Shown: piece by piece, positions 17,629 to 27,575 of the stretch
Layout of the letters: each line of letters begins with the position of its first letter
Numbering within the stretch: the first letter of the stretch is position 1
Source of the DNA: Bacillota bacterium
GTDB taxonomy: Bacteria; Bacillota; UBA5301; JAMCQP01
NCBI GenBank assembly: GCA_023381695.1
Contig: JAMCQP010000104.1
Coordinates: forward strand, 1-64,000
DNA: 64,000 bases
Direction: 5' to 3'
Notes under the pieces: model-generated
Database searches by the model: none
Told to the model about the DNA's origin: nothing
What the model saw: the letters and a program-made list of their open reading frames with translations, nothing else
Made by a program: the position numbers and the translations under genes

Positions 17629-18799
17629 GAAGAGTCTCCTCCATGACCTGCTCTACCACCTGCTCCTCCTGGACAAATCGTGCTTCCCATGAGTGCCGGC
17701 GTGCCTCTTCCATCCGGCGCCGCACCAGTCCGGGATCGTCTTCGGCAACAGCCGCTGCCAATGCCTGCAAAAATTCCTCTCTCCCTCCGGCGATCCGCAC
17801 CAGACCCTCAAACTGCGCCGCCTCGGGCATATCCACGGATACCACAGGCTTACCGGCCGCCAGGTACTCATATAGTTTGAGAGGGCTGGCCCCTTTGGCG
17901 ACATCATCCGGAACATACGGCACAATGCAGGCGTCAAATGCCTTCAGATACCCTGGGAGTTTTTCGTAGGGCTGCCTGCCCATAAAATGCACGTTCTTCA
18001 AGCCACTTACCGCGTTAATATTGGCCAGGCGCCCCACGGGACCCACGAGGACAAAACTCCATTCGGGCCGCGCCACGGCCAGGTAGCGCACCAGATCCAG
18101 GTCCACCCAGTAGTGAATCGAACCCAAAAAGCCCACCCGCGGTTGCGGAACACTATGCAACTCCTCGGGGATTCTGGTCTCTGGAGCCATTGCTTTCGCA
18201 AAATGCTCAACGTCGGCGCCGTTGGGAATCAAGGCCAGCCGGGAAACCTTCCCTCGTTTGAGGTCGTACAGGTGCTGTGAGGTCACGATTACCAGATCGG
18301 CCTTTTTTTCAAGAGCGTCCTCCAGTTGCCCGACGACCTCTCGTTTCACCAGGCCCCGTGCCGCTCGAAAATCATCGACGCACTCATAGATCACCAGGCT
18401 TTCGCCAAGCGCCCCTGCCAGCCTGGCTGCTGTCGGCACATAGGTCCATAATATGGGGTTCCGCATACCAAGGCGTGCCGTCTCCCTCCGTAATGACCTG
18501 GCAATAACCGCGTAGTTCAACCTGTTTGCCGCCAAGGACATCATGTCTCCCGGCCAGAGGATCGGGAGGGTGTAAATGTACAGGTTTTCTTCCACTCTCC
18601 TGGAGTCCGCCATCGAGATGAACGGTCTTCGCCATTGTGCCCGGAACTGGCGTAGATACCCGGCCAGATGCAACTGTTGCTGAACATAGAGCACCCGGTT
18701 CCCCTGGCGCGCCAGGCGCAACATAAACCGCTGTTTGCGGGTCCATAGATCATCCCAGTCCTGCGTGGACAGGCAGATGGTGTCATACCCCCTGAGCAT
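17612..18799 (-). CDS. Glycosyltransferase family 1/4
   Basis: 395 residues resembling glycosyltransferases that begin with a short domain of the kind TICLSTQDWDDLWTRKQRFM. Mid-protein VYECVDDFRAARG and the later LKLYEYLAAGKPVVSVDMPEAAQF block mark the donor-binding half. ATG 18799 is 8 bases after GGAGG; an in-frame upstream start at 18835 would lie deep in the previous gene. Overlaps the polymerase gene by 17 bases. Confidence 0.85.
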   Translation of the reverse strand: MLRGYDTICLSTQDWDDLWTRKQRFMLRLARQGNRVLYVQQQLHLAGYLRQFRAQWRRPFISMADSRRVEENLYIYTLPILWPGDMMSLAANRLNYAVIARSLRRETARLGMRNPILWTYVPTAARLAGALGESLVIYECVDDFRAARGLVKREVVGQLEDALEKKADLVIVTSQHLYDLKRGKVSRLALIPNGADVEHFAKAMAPETRIPEELHSVPQPRVGFLGSIHYWVDLDLVRYLAVARPEWSFVLVGPVGRLANINAVSGLKNVHFMGRQPYEKLPGYLKAFDACIVPYVPDDVAKGASPLKLYEYLAAGKPVVSVDMPEAAQFEGLVRIAGGREEFLQALAAAVAEDDPGLVRRRMEEARRHSWEARFVQEEQVVEQVMEETLHAHRH

Positions 18800-20264
18800 T
18801 GGACAGTCCTCCTCTGTCTTTTCTTTCAGCCCCAACCATCTTTGTGACCGCGACAGCCATCCCCATCACAAACCAGACATACATGCTCAGCCTGTCCCCG
18901 AAGGAAAAGTATTGCACCAGCATCCCTGTCAGGCTGGCAATAAAGCCCAATATATAAAAATACCAGTCCGTCCCGCGTACCCTGGAAAGGGTCCGCAGCA
19001 TCGTCAGATACCACGCTCCGACCACCCAGCACAAGACGACAAATCCGAGAATGCCGCTCTCCCCGAGCGCCTGCCACCAGACGCCATGGGCGCTGACCAG
19101 GACTGGTAACCCCAGCCGGTTTGCCAGTTGCAAGGGAAGGTTGCCCCAGCCAACCCCCAAGAGCAAGTGGTCCTTAAGCAACTCAAACATGGTGGTTATA
19201 TATGTAACCCTTGCCATATCAGCCGGGACAATATCAAAGCGGTTAAAAATCAGTTGTGAGATCCCCAGAGTGGATCCCTTTGAGACCACCAGGCGAAAGA
19301 CCGCCATGCCTGCGGCGCCGACACCTAGCATGAGTAAAGCAATCCGGCCGATCTCTTTCTTTGCCGGGACACCCACGGCCAAAACGGCCAGAGCTGCCAG
19401 AAAACCGAGCCAGCCCCCCCGCGCAAAGGTAAAGAACAAGGCCAGAAACAAAGTACCAGCAATTGCGGCCAGCCGAACCCTTTCCTTTCCACGACCGGCC
19501 CCCAGATAAAGAGCCAAAACCACGGGTAACACCGATAAAAGGAAATTGGCCAGGTTTAAGGGCTCCTGAAAAGTCGAGCGAACCCGGTAGATCCCTATCC
19601 GGTTTGTTTCCCAGAAAGGCAGGATCTCTCCCCTGCCGACTCCCCCGGTAATCAAGGCATTGTTGATATCCCGAAAAGGGAGGTCCAAATAGATCGCGGG
19701 AATCTGGTAGATCCCATAGATCGCCGCTATAGTTGCGGCAGTCAGATAAATCCCAAAAGACCGTCTCCACGCCTGCGGCTGCCGGTTGAACAACACGGTC
19801 AGGTAAAATGTCAACAGCATCAAGCCCAGAATGAAAAGCTGAACCATCCCTCTGCCGCTCATTCCTCGCAAGATCTGGCTGGATAACAATCCAACCTCGT
19901 CGGGAGGAAAAAAGATGGTCTGAACCACGGAAAAAGCCGCCACCGACAGGTAGGCCACCAGAGGCATGTCCAAAGGAGTATTTGGCAATGCCAGGCTCTT
20001 CGTCGCGGTCATCACAAACAACGTTAAAATCAGAAACAGATATGCCATGCGCACCGTGAAGCCAATCTCCAACACAAACGCTGCTTCCAGCGGAAGGGTG
20101 GCAATGACCAACTGAAATGCATTAAAAGGTGAACGTAGGGCATACGGAACCAGGACAATCCCCAGGGCAAACCCCATCGCAACCCAATACCCGAATACTG
20201 AAACCCCAAAACCTGCTATAAGCGCTGCCAGACTCAATTTCACGATCCGCTTGCCCTGGTTCAT
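18783..20264 (-). CDS. O-antigen ligase/Wzy-type polymerase membrane protein
   Basis: 493 residues with about a dozen hydrophobic segments and a large loop between residues 170 and 230, the layout of the O-antigen ligase (Wzy_C) family. A GVGWGNLPLQLANRLG stretch and the following VSAHGVWWQALGESG His-containing loop are the expected conserved region. In a Wzy-dependent locus with Wza and Wzz this is most likely the repeat-unit polymerase rather than a lipid-A ligase. It starts at an ATG 7 bases from the methyltransferase stop. Confidence 0.85.
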   Translation of the reverse strand: MNQGKRIVKLSLAALIAGFGVSVFGYWVAMGFALGIVLVPYALRSPFNAFQLVIATLPLEAAFVLEIGFTVRMAYLFLILTLFVMTATKSLALPNTPLDMPLVAYLSVAAFSVVQTIFFPPDEVGLLSSQILRGMSGRGMVQLFILGLMLLTFYLTVLFNRQPQAWRRSFGIYLTAATIAAIYGIYQIPAIYLDLPFRDINNALITGGVGRGEILPFWETNRIGIYRVRSTFQEPLNLANFLLSVLPVVLALYLGAGRGKERVRLAAIAGTLFLALFFTFARGGWLGFLAALAVLAVGVPAKKEIGRIALLMLGVGAAGMAVFRLVVSKGSTLGISQLIFNRFDIVPADMARVTYITTMFELLKDHLLLGVGWGNLPLQLANRLGLPVLVSAHGVWWQALGESGILGFVVLCWVVGAWYLTMLRTLSRVRGTDWYFYILGFIASLTGMLVQYFSFGDRLSMYVWFVMGMAVAVTKMVGAERKDRGGLSNAQGV

Positions 20265-20271
20265 ATCCTTA

Positions 20272-21249
20272 TTAATCCTTCCTCACATGGACCAGAATTC
20301 CGGTGGCCTGGTCAAAGTCCAAAAACCGGTTGAGAAAATCCGTAGCTACCCCGCTCAAAAGGGAGACCGCCGCCTTTAGCAGCCAGAATCGGTTTACCAC
20401 CTTGCTCGCGCCAACCAGGGCTCTGATCACCAGGGATTTACTTTTGTATTCATTGTCAAAGGTGATCAGGTAGCCCGCTGGTTCCCAGATCAAAGTGTAA
20501 TGCATCTGCGCCTTGAGGACAGTGAACCCGTAATCCACAAACCGCGCTAGAGCACGTCTTGGCAACTCCAGGCCGAAATGCCCACCGATCTCTTCGACAA
20601 AATACCTTTGAAACAATTCAGGATACCGTTTGCCAAACCGCCAGAAGATGTTTTCACTGTCCGTTTCAATGCCGTGGACCATCTCCCCGCCCTTCTTCAA
20701 AACCCGGTGCATCTCCCGAAAAACTTGCTCCTTTTCCCTGGCCGGGATATGCCCCAACACATCAAAACTCACAATCATGTCGAAAGTTTCATCAGGAAAC
20801 GGCAAGCAAGTAGCATCGCACTGGATCGCCGCAGTATAGATCTTCTGAGCGTTTTTTAAACTTGCCAGGGATAGATCCACTCCGACCACAGAGCCAATCT
20901 GGGTCAAAAGCTGGTTCCCCCCGCCGCACCCCAGATCCAAAACTACATGGCCGCTTTTCTTCGCAAGCCTTCTCCCGTGGCGAAGCGCCAAAATGAGGAA
21001 ACGATCTCGCCGAAAGGTAAGGCTGACCACCTGGAACCCTTTAAAGAAGGCTTTGAAGATCGGGTTTTGGATATTGCGGTAGACCGCCGGGTGAGTGGCG
21101 GTAAAACGGCCTTCGTACCAGGTATCGGCGGCGGTGAAACAGGGGATTCCGTCCACAATAGGATATATCGCGTTACACGCAGTGCACCTGAGTTGGTTAT
21201 TCTCCTGTGCCAATCGGCCCCGACAATGGGGACAGCAGAGTTCAACCAT
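20272..21249 (-). CDS. SAM-dependent methyltransferase with Trm112-like zinc finger
   Basis: 325 residues. The N-terminal 45 residues form a zinc-ribbon (CPHC and CTAC), similar to Trm112-type fingers, followed by a methyltransferase core with LDLGCGGGNQLL and FDMIVSFDVLGHI. Likely methylates a sugar or a lipid-linked intermediate in this locus. ATG 21249 chosen; its first bases overlap the upstream oxidoreductase stop by 8. The C-terminal 80 residues are more hydrophobic and may contact the membrane. Confidence 0.82.
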   Translation of the reverse strand: MVELCCPHCRGRLAQENNQLRCTACNAIYPIVDGIPCFTAADTWYEGRFTATHPAVYRNIQNPIFKAFFKGFQVVSLTFRRDRFLILALRHGRRLAKKSGHVVLDLGCGGGNQLLTQIGSVVGVDLSLASLKNAQKIYTAAIQCDATCLPFPDETFDMIVSFDVLGHIPAREKEQVFREMHRVLKKGGEMVHGIETDSENIFWRFGKRYPELFQRYFVEEIGGHFGLELPRRALARFVDYGFTVLKAQMHYTLIWEPAGYLITFDNEYKSKSLVIRALVGASKVVNRFWLLKAAVSLLSGVATDFLNRFLDFDQATGILVHVRKD

Positions 21250-23482
21250 GCTTCTCACCGGATTTTAAAGCCTCTAGAGCACACCACGTCGCAAGAGCGC
21301 CCTCAGCTACTCCTGCCAATTGTCCCAGCCCCTCGTCATTTTGAGCCCCCCTGCATAAGTCAAGCACCGCCTTCAACTCCTCGAAATGTCCTTTATCGGC
21401 CCTCCGCAAAACCAGCCCTTCTGCCGGCGCACTGCTTACACTTAATTGTTTGAAGTCGTCCAGGACCAGTACCTTTCCCGCCGAAAAGATCTCGAGCCGT
21501 TCCTTGGGGAAACTGCTGTCGCCAAGGCACGAATAGAGAAGGTTTGCCACCGAACCTCGCGCAAACTGGATCGTCACCGCCAGGTTGTCGGCATTCACTA
21601 CGCCGGCGCGATCGGTCTGGATGCTCCGGGCATGAATCTCCACCGGTTCCTCTCCAAAAAGCCAGGTAAGCAGATCGAAAAAGTGCACCGCTTCCCCGAG
21701 GATCCTTCCCCCGCCCTCCACAGGGTCCAGCGTCCAGTGCCCTGGGGGTACCGGGCCCGCATTCACCCGGTAAACCGCCATCTTTGGCCCGGTATCTCTG
21801 GCCAGAAGTACCCTTGCCCGTACCGCCAGGGGTGAGAACCGCCGGTTAAACCCGACCACCAGTTTCACCTTGCTGGATTTAACAGCGTTGTCCACCGCCG
21901 CACACTCATCAAGGGTCATGCCTAACGGCTTTTCCACAAAAATATCCTTGCCCGCGGCTGCGGCTGCGATGGCCAAAGGTGCATGCAGGTTGTGAGGGGT
22001 GGCAATGCATACCTGATCCACCTGCTCGTCCCCCAATACTTCCTGGTAATCGGTTGTGCAATAGTCCGCCCCAAACCTCCTGGCGGCCTGTTTCGCCTTG
22101 TAGCCAGTCGTACTCACCACCGCTCTGAGATGACATCGGTCGAGCCGCCTCAGGTTTGGAAGTAACACCCCGGTGGCAAATGCCCCTGCCCCGATCACGG
22201 CTACGTTTACCTGGCCTTTAACCGCGCCTTTTACCGACCGGCCGGTGCCTGCTGCCGCTTTCGAGCTTGCCGTGGCGGCTATTGCCTCGGGATCGGCTGA
22301 CACCGCTATCCGGCCATTTTTCCCGGCAGGTAAACCATTCCCGCTATCCGGAAACCCCCGACCCGCCGGCAGGTCATACTCCAGAAGGACCGCCAGCCTG
22401 CCCTGGCCGCCTGTCACTTCGGCATATGCTCTTTCTGCCTCATGGATCGGGTAGACCCCGGTAATTAACCCCGCGGCATCAAGCTTTCCTTCGCCGAGCA
22501 TCCGTAAAAATTCCGCGATGTTGCGGTTTTCGGTCCAGCGTACATAACCGATGGGATAGTCGTGTCCGCCTTCCTCGTAGTCCGGATCATAGCGACCGGG
22601 GCCATACGAAGTCGACATCAAAAGGTCGGCCTCCCGGGCATAGATCTCCTGCCTTTCCAGATGCATCCCCACTGCTCCCACAACTACCACGCGGCCCTTG
22701 CGGCGAACCATCCGGAAGGCATTGTTCAGGGGTTCGTCGCTGGCGGTTGCCGCACAGATGAGGACTGCGTCCGCCCCCACCCCGTCTGTGTATTCCCTCA
22801 CCGCCTCGAGCGCTTCCGCCGGTTCCCATATCCCTTTTTCCAGCCGGAATTTGTTCAGAGCCAGCTCAACCCGCTCCCGCACCGGATCGATACCGACCGA
22901 CCGGCACCCGGCGGCATGGAGCAACTGGACCGTTAACTGCCCGATGAGCCCCAGACCGATGACCACCACCGTCTCCCCCAACCCAACACCGGCCCGCCGT
23001 ACTCCGTGCATTGCGATGGCCCCGACGGTGGCAAACGCCGCGTCGCGCAGCTCTACGCCATCTGGCACCCTGGCCGCCAAGTTCCGGGGTACAAAGATCA
23101 CCTCGGCGTGGTTTGCGTAACCGGCGCCCGCACAGGCCACCCGGTCACCTATTTCCAGTCCCTGCACATCTTTCCCCCTGGCGACGACGATCCCGGCCGC
23201 GCTGTATCCCGCTGGTGTATACTGTTCCAGCTTGTACTTGGCCATTTCCACTGTCCCGGCAATCCCCTGGGAGGCAATGGCGCCGGCAACCTTTTTCAAA
23301 GCCTCGGGTTTGGCGGCAATCTTCCGCAGAAGGCTTCCACCGCCTCTCAGTGCAGCCGTCTCGGTTCCGGAACTGATCAACGAGTAACCTACACGGACAA
23401 GCACACCGTTATCGCCAGGGAGCGGTTCGGGTACCTCTTCCACGACCACCTGCCCCTTCTGGTTGAATAAAACCTGCTTCAT
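21242..23482 (-). CDS. Two-domain oxidoreductase: zinc-alcohol dehydrogenase plus Gfo/Idh/MocA
   Basis: 746 residues joining two enzymes. Residues 1-370 are a medium-chain dehydrogenase (VVVIGLGLIGQLTVQLL NAD motif); residues 420-740 are a Gfo/Idh/MocA dehydrogenase (VAVIGAGAFATGVLLPN, then DIFVEKPLGMTL with the catalytic-type EKP). A Gly/Ala/Pro-rich linker of about 50 residues lies between. This fusion recurs in polysaccharide loci next to heparinase-like genes; a role in making or oxidising an uncommon sugar is likely, substrate unknown. ATG 23482 follows GGAGGTGACAGTAG; it overlaps the heparinase-like gene by 74 bases. Confidence 0.88.
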   Translation of the reverse strand: MKQVLFNQKGQVVVEEVPEPLPGDNGVLVRVGYSLISSGTETAALRGGGSLLRKIAAKPEALKKVAGAIASQGIAGTVEMAKYKLEQYTPAGYSAAGIVVARGKDVQGLEIGDRVACAGAGYANHAEVIFVPRNLAARVPDGVELRDAAFATVGAIAMHGVRRAGVGLGETVVVIGLGLIGQLTVQLLHAAGCRSVGIDPVRERVELALNKFRLEKGIWEPAEALEAVREYTDGVGADAVLICAATASDEPLNNAFRMVRRKGRVVVVGAVGMHLERQEIYAREADLLMSTSYGPGRYDPDYEEGGHDYPIGYVRWTENRNIAEFLRMLGEGKLDAAGLITGVYPIHEAERAYAEVTGGQGRLAVLLEYDLPAGRGFPDSGNGLPAGKNGRIAVSADPEAIAATASSKAAAGTGRSVKGAVKGQVNVAVIGAGAFATGVLLPNLRRLDRCHLRAVVSTTGYKAKQAARRFGADYCTTDYQEVLGDEQVDQVCIATPHNLHAPLAIAAAAAGKDIFVEKPLGMTLDECAAVDNAVKSSKVKLVVGFNRRFSPLAVRARVLLARDTGPKMAVYRVNAGPVPPGHWTLDPVEGGGRILGEAVHFFDLLTWLFGEEPVEIHARSIQTDRAGVVNADNLAVTIQFARGSVANLLYSCLGDSSFPKERLEIFSAGKVLVLDDFKQLSVSSAPAEGLVLRRADKGHFEELKAVLDLCRGAQNDEGLGQLAGVAEGALATWCALEALKSGEKHG

Positions 23483-25589
23483 CTACTGTCACCTCCTTCG
23501 GCAAAAGCTCTTGCAAAAGCTCCCGGGCCAAAGCCTCCACTTCCCCGGTAGGTCGCCTATAACCGGCCTGGTACGGATAAAGCACCGTGGCAAACCGGAT
23601 CGGCGTATTCCCTTCCTGGCGATAACAGATCACCGGGGCACGAACCCTCTTCCCGTAGCCGGGAGAGACCCAGTCCTCCGTGATCGCCAGCCGGAGCTCC
23701 CGGGTCATCAGGGGTAAGACGAGAAGGTTTGCCCCAATCTCATTTCTGGTGCGCACCGCCAGGGTTTCACCCGCGTCCTGCGCAACAACCATCGGCGCCA
23801 GATGAAAGATCTGCTCACACCTGTGGGGCCCCTGGCCTTCAACCTCGTCGAAGATTACCCAGAAGCCAGCAGTTTTGTCAAAAACAATCATTCTCTGGTG
23901 CGAAACCGGTTCGGCCAGGCGCATATAGCCCGAATGCCGGGCCGAAAGAATATCCAGCCTTTCGCTTATTTCCCATCTGGATACCTCCGGCACGGCATCG
24001 TTATGGATCGTCCACAGCTTCTCTCCTTCGCCGAGCCTCGCCATTTCCATCCCATCGATAAGTACCGTGTTGTGTGCGGCCGTACCGCGAAAGTGATTGC
24101 GGCTGGCCGGATCAGCCGTATAGACGTAAGTGCCCGGGTCAACGATCCACGACCTGTCATAAGCATACAATTCAAAGCTCAAAAGATCGTTGTGCCCGTG
24201 GCCCCCATGGCCTCCCATACCTGACTCTCCGCAATCGGCGTACAGGTAAAGCGCATCATGCTTCATGATGTATTGGCCGCTGGCGGGAAAGCCTCTCGAA
24301 CCGGCCTGCGATTGGGCTTGCGGCAGATCCCGGAACTCTTCCAACCCCTTTGGCCCCAAAAGCCAGAAGGCTTCTTCGCTGAAAGCACCCGCCTTCTCTT
24401 TAAAATCCGGCCTCTGGAAAACCACCGCGGCCAAAGACAACAGGTACCGGTGATCCGTGGAGTTCTGCCGCGTATCCTCGCTGAGGATGTGCAACCGCCC
24501 GTCATCATTATCCCCTATCCATGGCGCAGTCCCGTCAGGTTTGGTATAGCCGGCGATAAACTCGCACATCTTCTCGACCTTCCGCCAAGCTGCCTCCGGC
24601 AGTGCCAGGCCATTTATCCGGCCCAGCAAAAACGCCGAAAAGAAAAACTCTGTAACCAGCCGGTGGTACGCCACGGAACCCTCATAATCCACCCCGTCCG
24701 AATAGACCTGGGTTTCGAGTTCGCCAAGCAAAATTTTCATGCCTCTCTTCAGCCAGCCCGCCGCCTGTCTTGCGCCGGGAAATGCCAGAGCCAGATAGAC
24801 AAGCCCGGCTCCGTCGGCAAGGTAATGATTACCTCGCGGTGGCGCATCTTCCAGATTGCGCGCGATAAACTTGCCATGCAGGAGGAGATTTGCCACAAAC
24901 CTTTGTTTTGCTTCTCCGGAAAAGCTCGGCGAACCGGCAAAGAAGCGATATGCCCAGATCCAGTTTACCGCCCGGATTGCCATATCCATGGGACAGGCCC
25001 AATTGACGCCGAACCCGGGCGGGTTTTTCTCAATCCAGGCATCGACCTGGGCGGTAAACTCTTTAGCATATCTTTCGTCTCCGGTGTACCAGTAGGCCTT
25101 TCCAAGAACAATCGAATGTTGGAACCGGCTGAGTTCCCAGGGCACCTTGACATCATATGGCACCTGTTTTTGGAGATCCATGAAATTAATCCCGGTATGA
25201 AGAACGAGGGGCCACCGGTATCCCGTCTTAAAATCGCAGTGCCAATCAATCTCTCCCCCCAGACTGATCTCCCCGGAACCTAAAAGATCGAACCGGTGCG
25301 CGCAGATCCTGTCTGCCTCGGCAATCGTCGCAGGTATGGTCTCGGGGTAAACCTGCCTGATCCAACGTATCAAAGTGTCTCTGTCGTGTGGATCGAAAAA
25401 AAAGCTCCCCCCCGGCCTGCGTGGCGCCGGGCGAATCGTCCCCGATCCCAAGTCAATTGCCCGAGACAGTTCCCGGACTGTAAGCCTCAAGGGTAAGAAT
25501 CTAGCCCGCCACTGTTTGACTTCCCGTTTCAGGCGGTTAAAGACCTTAACCGATATCTCCCCTGGTTTTGTGGCCTCTACTTGCCGCAC
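23409..25589 (-). CDS. Heparinase II/III-like polysaccharide lyase
   Basis: 726 residues: an N-terminal alpha/alpha toroid (Hepar_II_III_N, about 90-390; PMDMAIRAVNWIW, PPRGNHYLADGAGL) and a C-terminal beta-sandwich with GGHGHNDLLSFELYAYDRSWIVDPGTYVYT, matching heparinase and alginate lyase relatives that cleave uronate-containing glycans by elimination. No signal peptide is seen, so it either acts inside on lipid-linked or misassembled chains or is exported another way. GTG start at 25587-25589 after AAGGTGAT. The last 25 residues overlap the next gene and look like run-on. Confidence 0.85.
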   Translation of the reverse strand: MRQVEATKPGEISVKVFNRLKREVKQWRARFLPLRLTVRELSRAIDLGSGTIRPAPRRPGGSFFFDPHDRDTLIRWIRQVYPETIPATIAEADRICAHRFDLLGSGEISLGGEIDWHCDFKTGYRWPLVLHTGINFMDLQKQVPYDVKVPWELSRFQHSIVLGKAYWYTGDERYAKEFTAQVDAWIEKNPPGFGVNWACPMDMAIRAVNWIWAYRFFAGSPSFSGEAKQRFVANLLLHGKFIARNLEDAPPRGNHYLADGAGLVYLALAFPGARQAAGWLKRGMKILLGELETQVYSDGVDYEGSVAYHRLVTEFFFSAFLLGRINGLALPEAAWRKVEKMCEFIAGYTKPDGTAPWIGDNDDGRLHILSEDTRQNSTDHRYLLSLAAVVFQRPDFKEKAGAFSEEAFWLLGPKGLEEFRDLPQAQSQAGSRGFPASGQYIMKHDALYLYADCGESGMGGHGGHGHNDLLSFELYAYDRSWIVDPGTYVYTADPASRNHFRGTAAHNTVLIDGMEMARLGEGEKLWTIHNDAVPEVSRWEISERLDILSARHSGYMRLAEPVSHQRMIVFDKTAGFWVIFDEVEGQGPHRCEQIFHLAPMVVAQDAGETLAVRTRNEIGANLLVLPLMTRELRLAITEDWVSPGYGKRVRAPVICYRQEGNTPIRFATVLYPYQAGYRRPTGEVEALARELLQELLPKEVTVDEAGFIQPEGAGGRGRGTRTAPWR

Positions 25590-25595
25590 TCACTA

Positions 25596-27569
25596 TCACC
25601 TTGCATTACTTTTTTGCACGAGATAAGGAAAAGGTAAAGGGTCCTTTTCAATCCAGTAGTCATACCACAGCGCCAGGGTAAAAAGGTTCCAGAGCGCAAA
25701 GCTGGAATCTCTCCGCCCTTCCCGGTGCCATTGGAGTAACTGGCTGACATACTTGTAATCAAAAAAGTCTCTCTCCCGGATCCGGGAACGGGTTAGAACA
25801 GCCTCAATCTGGCCGGTCAGTTCACCTTTGAACCACTCTTTGACCGGTACGCCGAAACCAAGTTTTTTACGGTGGATCACCTCGTCAGGCAAAACTCCGG
25901 CCAGGGCTCTTTTGAGGATATGCTTGGGCCCGCCCTTGATCTTGAAGCCGGTCGGGATATTCAGCGCAAATTCCACAAGCTTGTGGTCCAGAAATGGCAC
26001 CCGGGCCTCAACAGAAGTGGCCATGGTCATCTTGTCCACCCGCATTAAAAGAAGTTCGGGCAGGCGGAGTTTCAACTCCAGATAGGTCATCCTTTGCAAG
26101 AAATCTCCGTCGGGATTCTGACGATCAAACCGTTCATAGTACTCCTTCACCACATCAAATGACGAAAGACCGGCACTTCTTCTCTTGAAACCTTCCGAGA
26201 GCAACAACCTTTTTTCGGTTTCAGAGAAGGCAATGGCACCGCCCCAGAATAACTCCTCATTTTCCACGGCACGCCGGATGGTATCGAGTTTGTGATATTC
26301 CCGCCGGCTCCCTAAAGCCGCCCTCCCGGTCTGATACACCGCTTGCTGCAAAAAAGCCGGCCACCGGCGAAACCGTTCCCAGCCACCGGCCTGAAAACGG
26401 AGAAACTTGATAAAGTGTTCGTAGCCGCAAAATAGTTCATCACTGCCCTCACCCACCTGCGCTACCACCACTCCCGAATCCCGCGCGAGTTTTGCCACAT
26501 GGTAAAGGGGCACATTGACCGGATCGGCCACCGGCTCATCCTGCTGGTAGACAAGCTGCGGCAAACACCCGATCAGCTCATCCGATGAGATGATCACTTC
26601 ATGGTGGCGCGCCCCGAAGAGCCCGGCCACATGCCGGGCGTGGTCAAGCTCATTGTACCCTTCCGTCTCGTCTCCCCGGTAACCGACGGTAAAAGTCTCC
26701 ACCGGACGATCTAATGCTTTTGCCATCAGGGCTACATTGGAGCTTGAATCTATCCCTCCGCTCAAAAAAACCCCGAACGGCACGTCGCTCATCATCCGCA
26801 ACCTGATCGACTCTTCCAGAAGCTCCAGGAGTCTTTCGGCATACTCCTCTTCGGAAGAATATGTATTCACTAGATCCTTCGCCACAACCGCATCCCAGTA
26901 TACCGATTCGGTAATCCGTCCACTACTCTCCACCACCAGGAAATGCCCGGCGGCAAGCTTCTGGATTCCATTAAAAAGGGTCCTGGGTGGAGGGGTGGCC
27001 ACAAAAGTCAAATAATGATAGAGAGCAACCGGATCCACATCCCTCGAGATCCCGGGATATTCCAGGATCGCCTTGATCTCCGAAGCAAATAGAAACTTTC
27101 CATCATGCCACGCGTAATACAGTGGTTTGACGCCGATTCTGTCCCGGGCCAGAAACAGCCGCCTTTGGCGGGAATCCCAGATCGCGAAGGCAAACATTCC
27201 CCTCAGGCCCTGGAGACAGTCAGTGCCTTTCTCTTCATAGAGGTGGATGATCGTTTCAGTGTCGCTCCTGGTCCGATACTTATGGCCGGTCTTTTCCAGA
27301 TCCCGCCGAAGTTCCGCGTGGTTGTAAATCTCCCCGTTGAAAACAATCCAGATACTGCCGTCCTCGTTGCCCATCGGTTGCCCGCCCCCGGCGAGATCCA
27401 CAATGCTCAACCGCCGGTGGCCAAGGCCGATCACCCGGTCTTCCGAAATATACAGGCCGGCATCGTCAGGACCCCGGTGCACCATGCTATCGCGCATTTT
27501 AAGCAGGCGGGGCCGGCTTACCTCTCCCTTGCCGCCGGCATGACTAAAAATGCCGCAAATCCCGCACAA
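25596..27569 (-). CDS. asnB: Asparagine synthase (glutamine-hydrolysing) family amidotransferase
   Basis: 657 residues with the class II glutamine amidotransferase nucleophile Cys2 (CGICGIF), PPi-loop SGGIDSS at 270-276 and the later LDHKLVEFALNIPT region. Canonical enzymes make asparagine, but copies inside exopolysaccharide operons are thought to amidate uronic acid carboxyls on the glycan, which fits the neighbouring sugar dehydrogenase. TTG start (27567-27569) because Cys must be residue 2; AGGAG lies upstream. Seven bases separate it from the kinase gene. Confidence 0.9.
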   Translation of the reverse strand: MCGICGIFSHAGGKGEVSRPRLLKMRDSMVHRGPDDAGLYISEDRVIGLGHRRLSIVDLAGGGQPMGNEDGSIWIVFNGEIYNHAELRRDLEKTGHKYRTRSDTETIIHLYEEKGTDCLQGLRGMFAFAIWDSRQRRLFLARDRIGVKPLYYAWHDGKFLFASEIKAILEYPGISRDVDPVALYHYLTFVATPPPRTLFNGIQKLAAGHFLVVESSGRITESVYWDAVVAKDLVNTYSSEEEYAERLLELLEESIRLRMMSDVPFGVFLSGGIDSSSNVALMAKALDRPVETFTVGYRGDETEGYNELDHARHVAGLFGARHHEVIISSDELIGCLPQLVYQQDEPVADPVNVPLYHVAKLARDSGVVVAQVGEGSDELFCGYEHFIKFLRFQAGGWERFRRWPAFLQQAVYQTGRAALGSRREYHKLDTIRRAVENEELFWGGAIAFSETEKRLLLSEGFKRRSAGLSSFDVVKEYYERFDRQNPDGDFLQRMTYLELKLRLPELLLMRVDKMTMATSVEARVPFLDHKLVEFALNIPTGFKIKGGPKHILKRALAGVLPDEVIHRKKLGFGVPVKEWFKGELTGQIEAVLTRSRIRERDFFDYKYVSQLLQWHREGRRDSSFALWNLFTLALWYDYWIEKDPLPFPYLVQKSNAR

Positions 27570-27575
27570 GCTATT

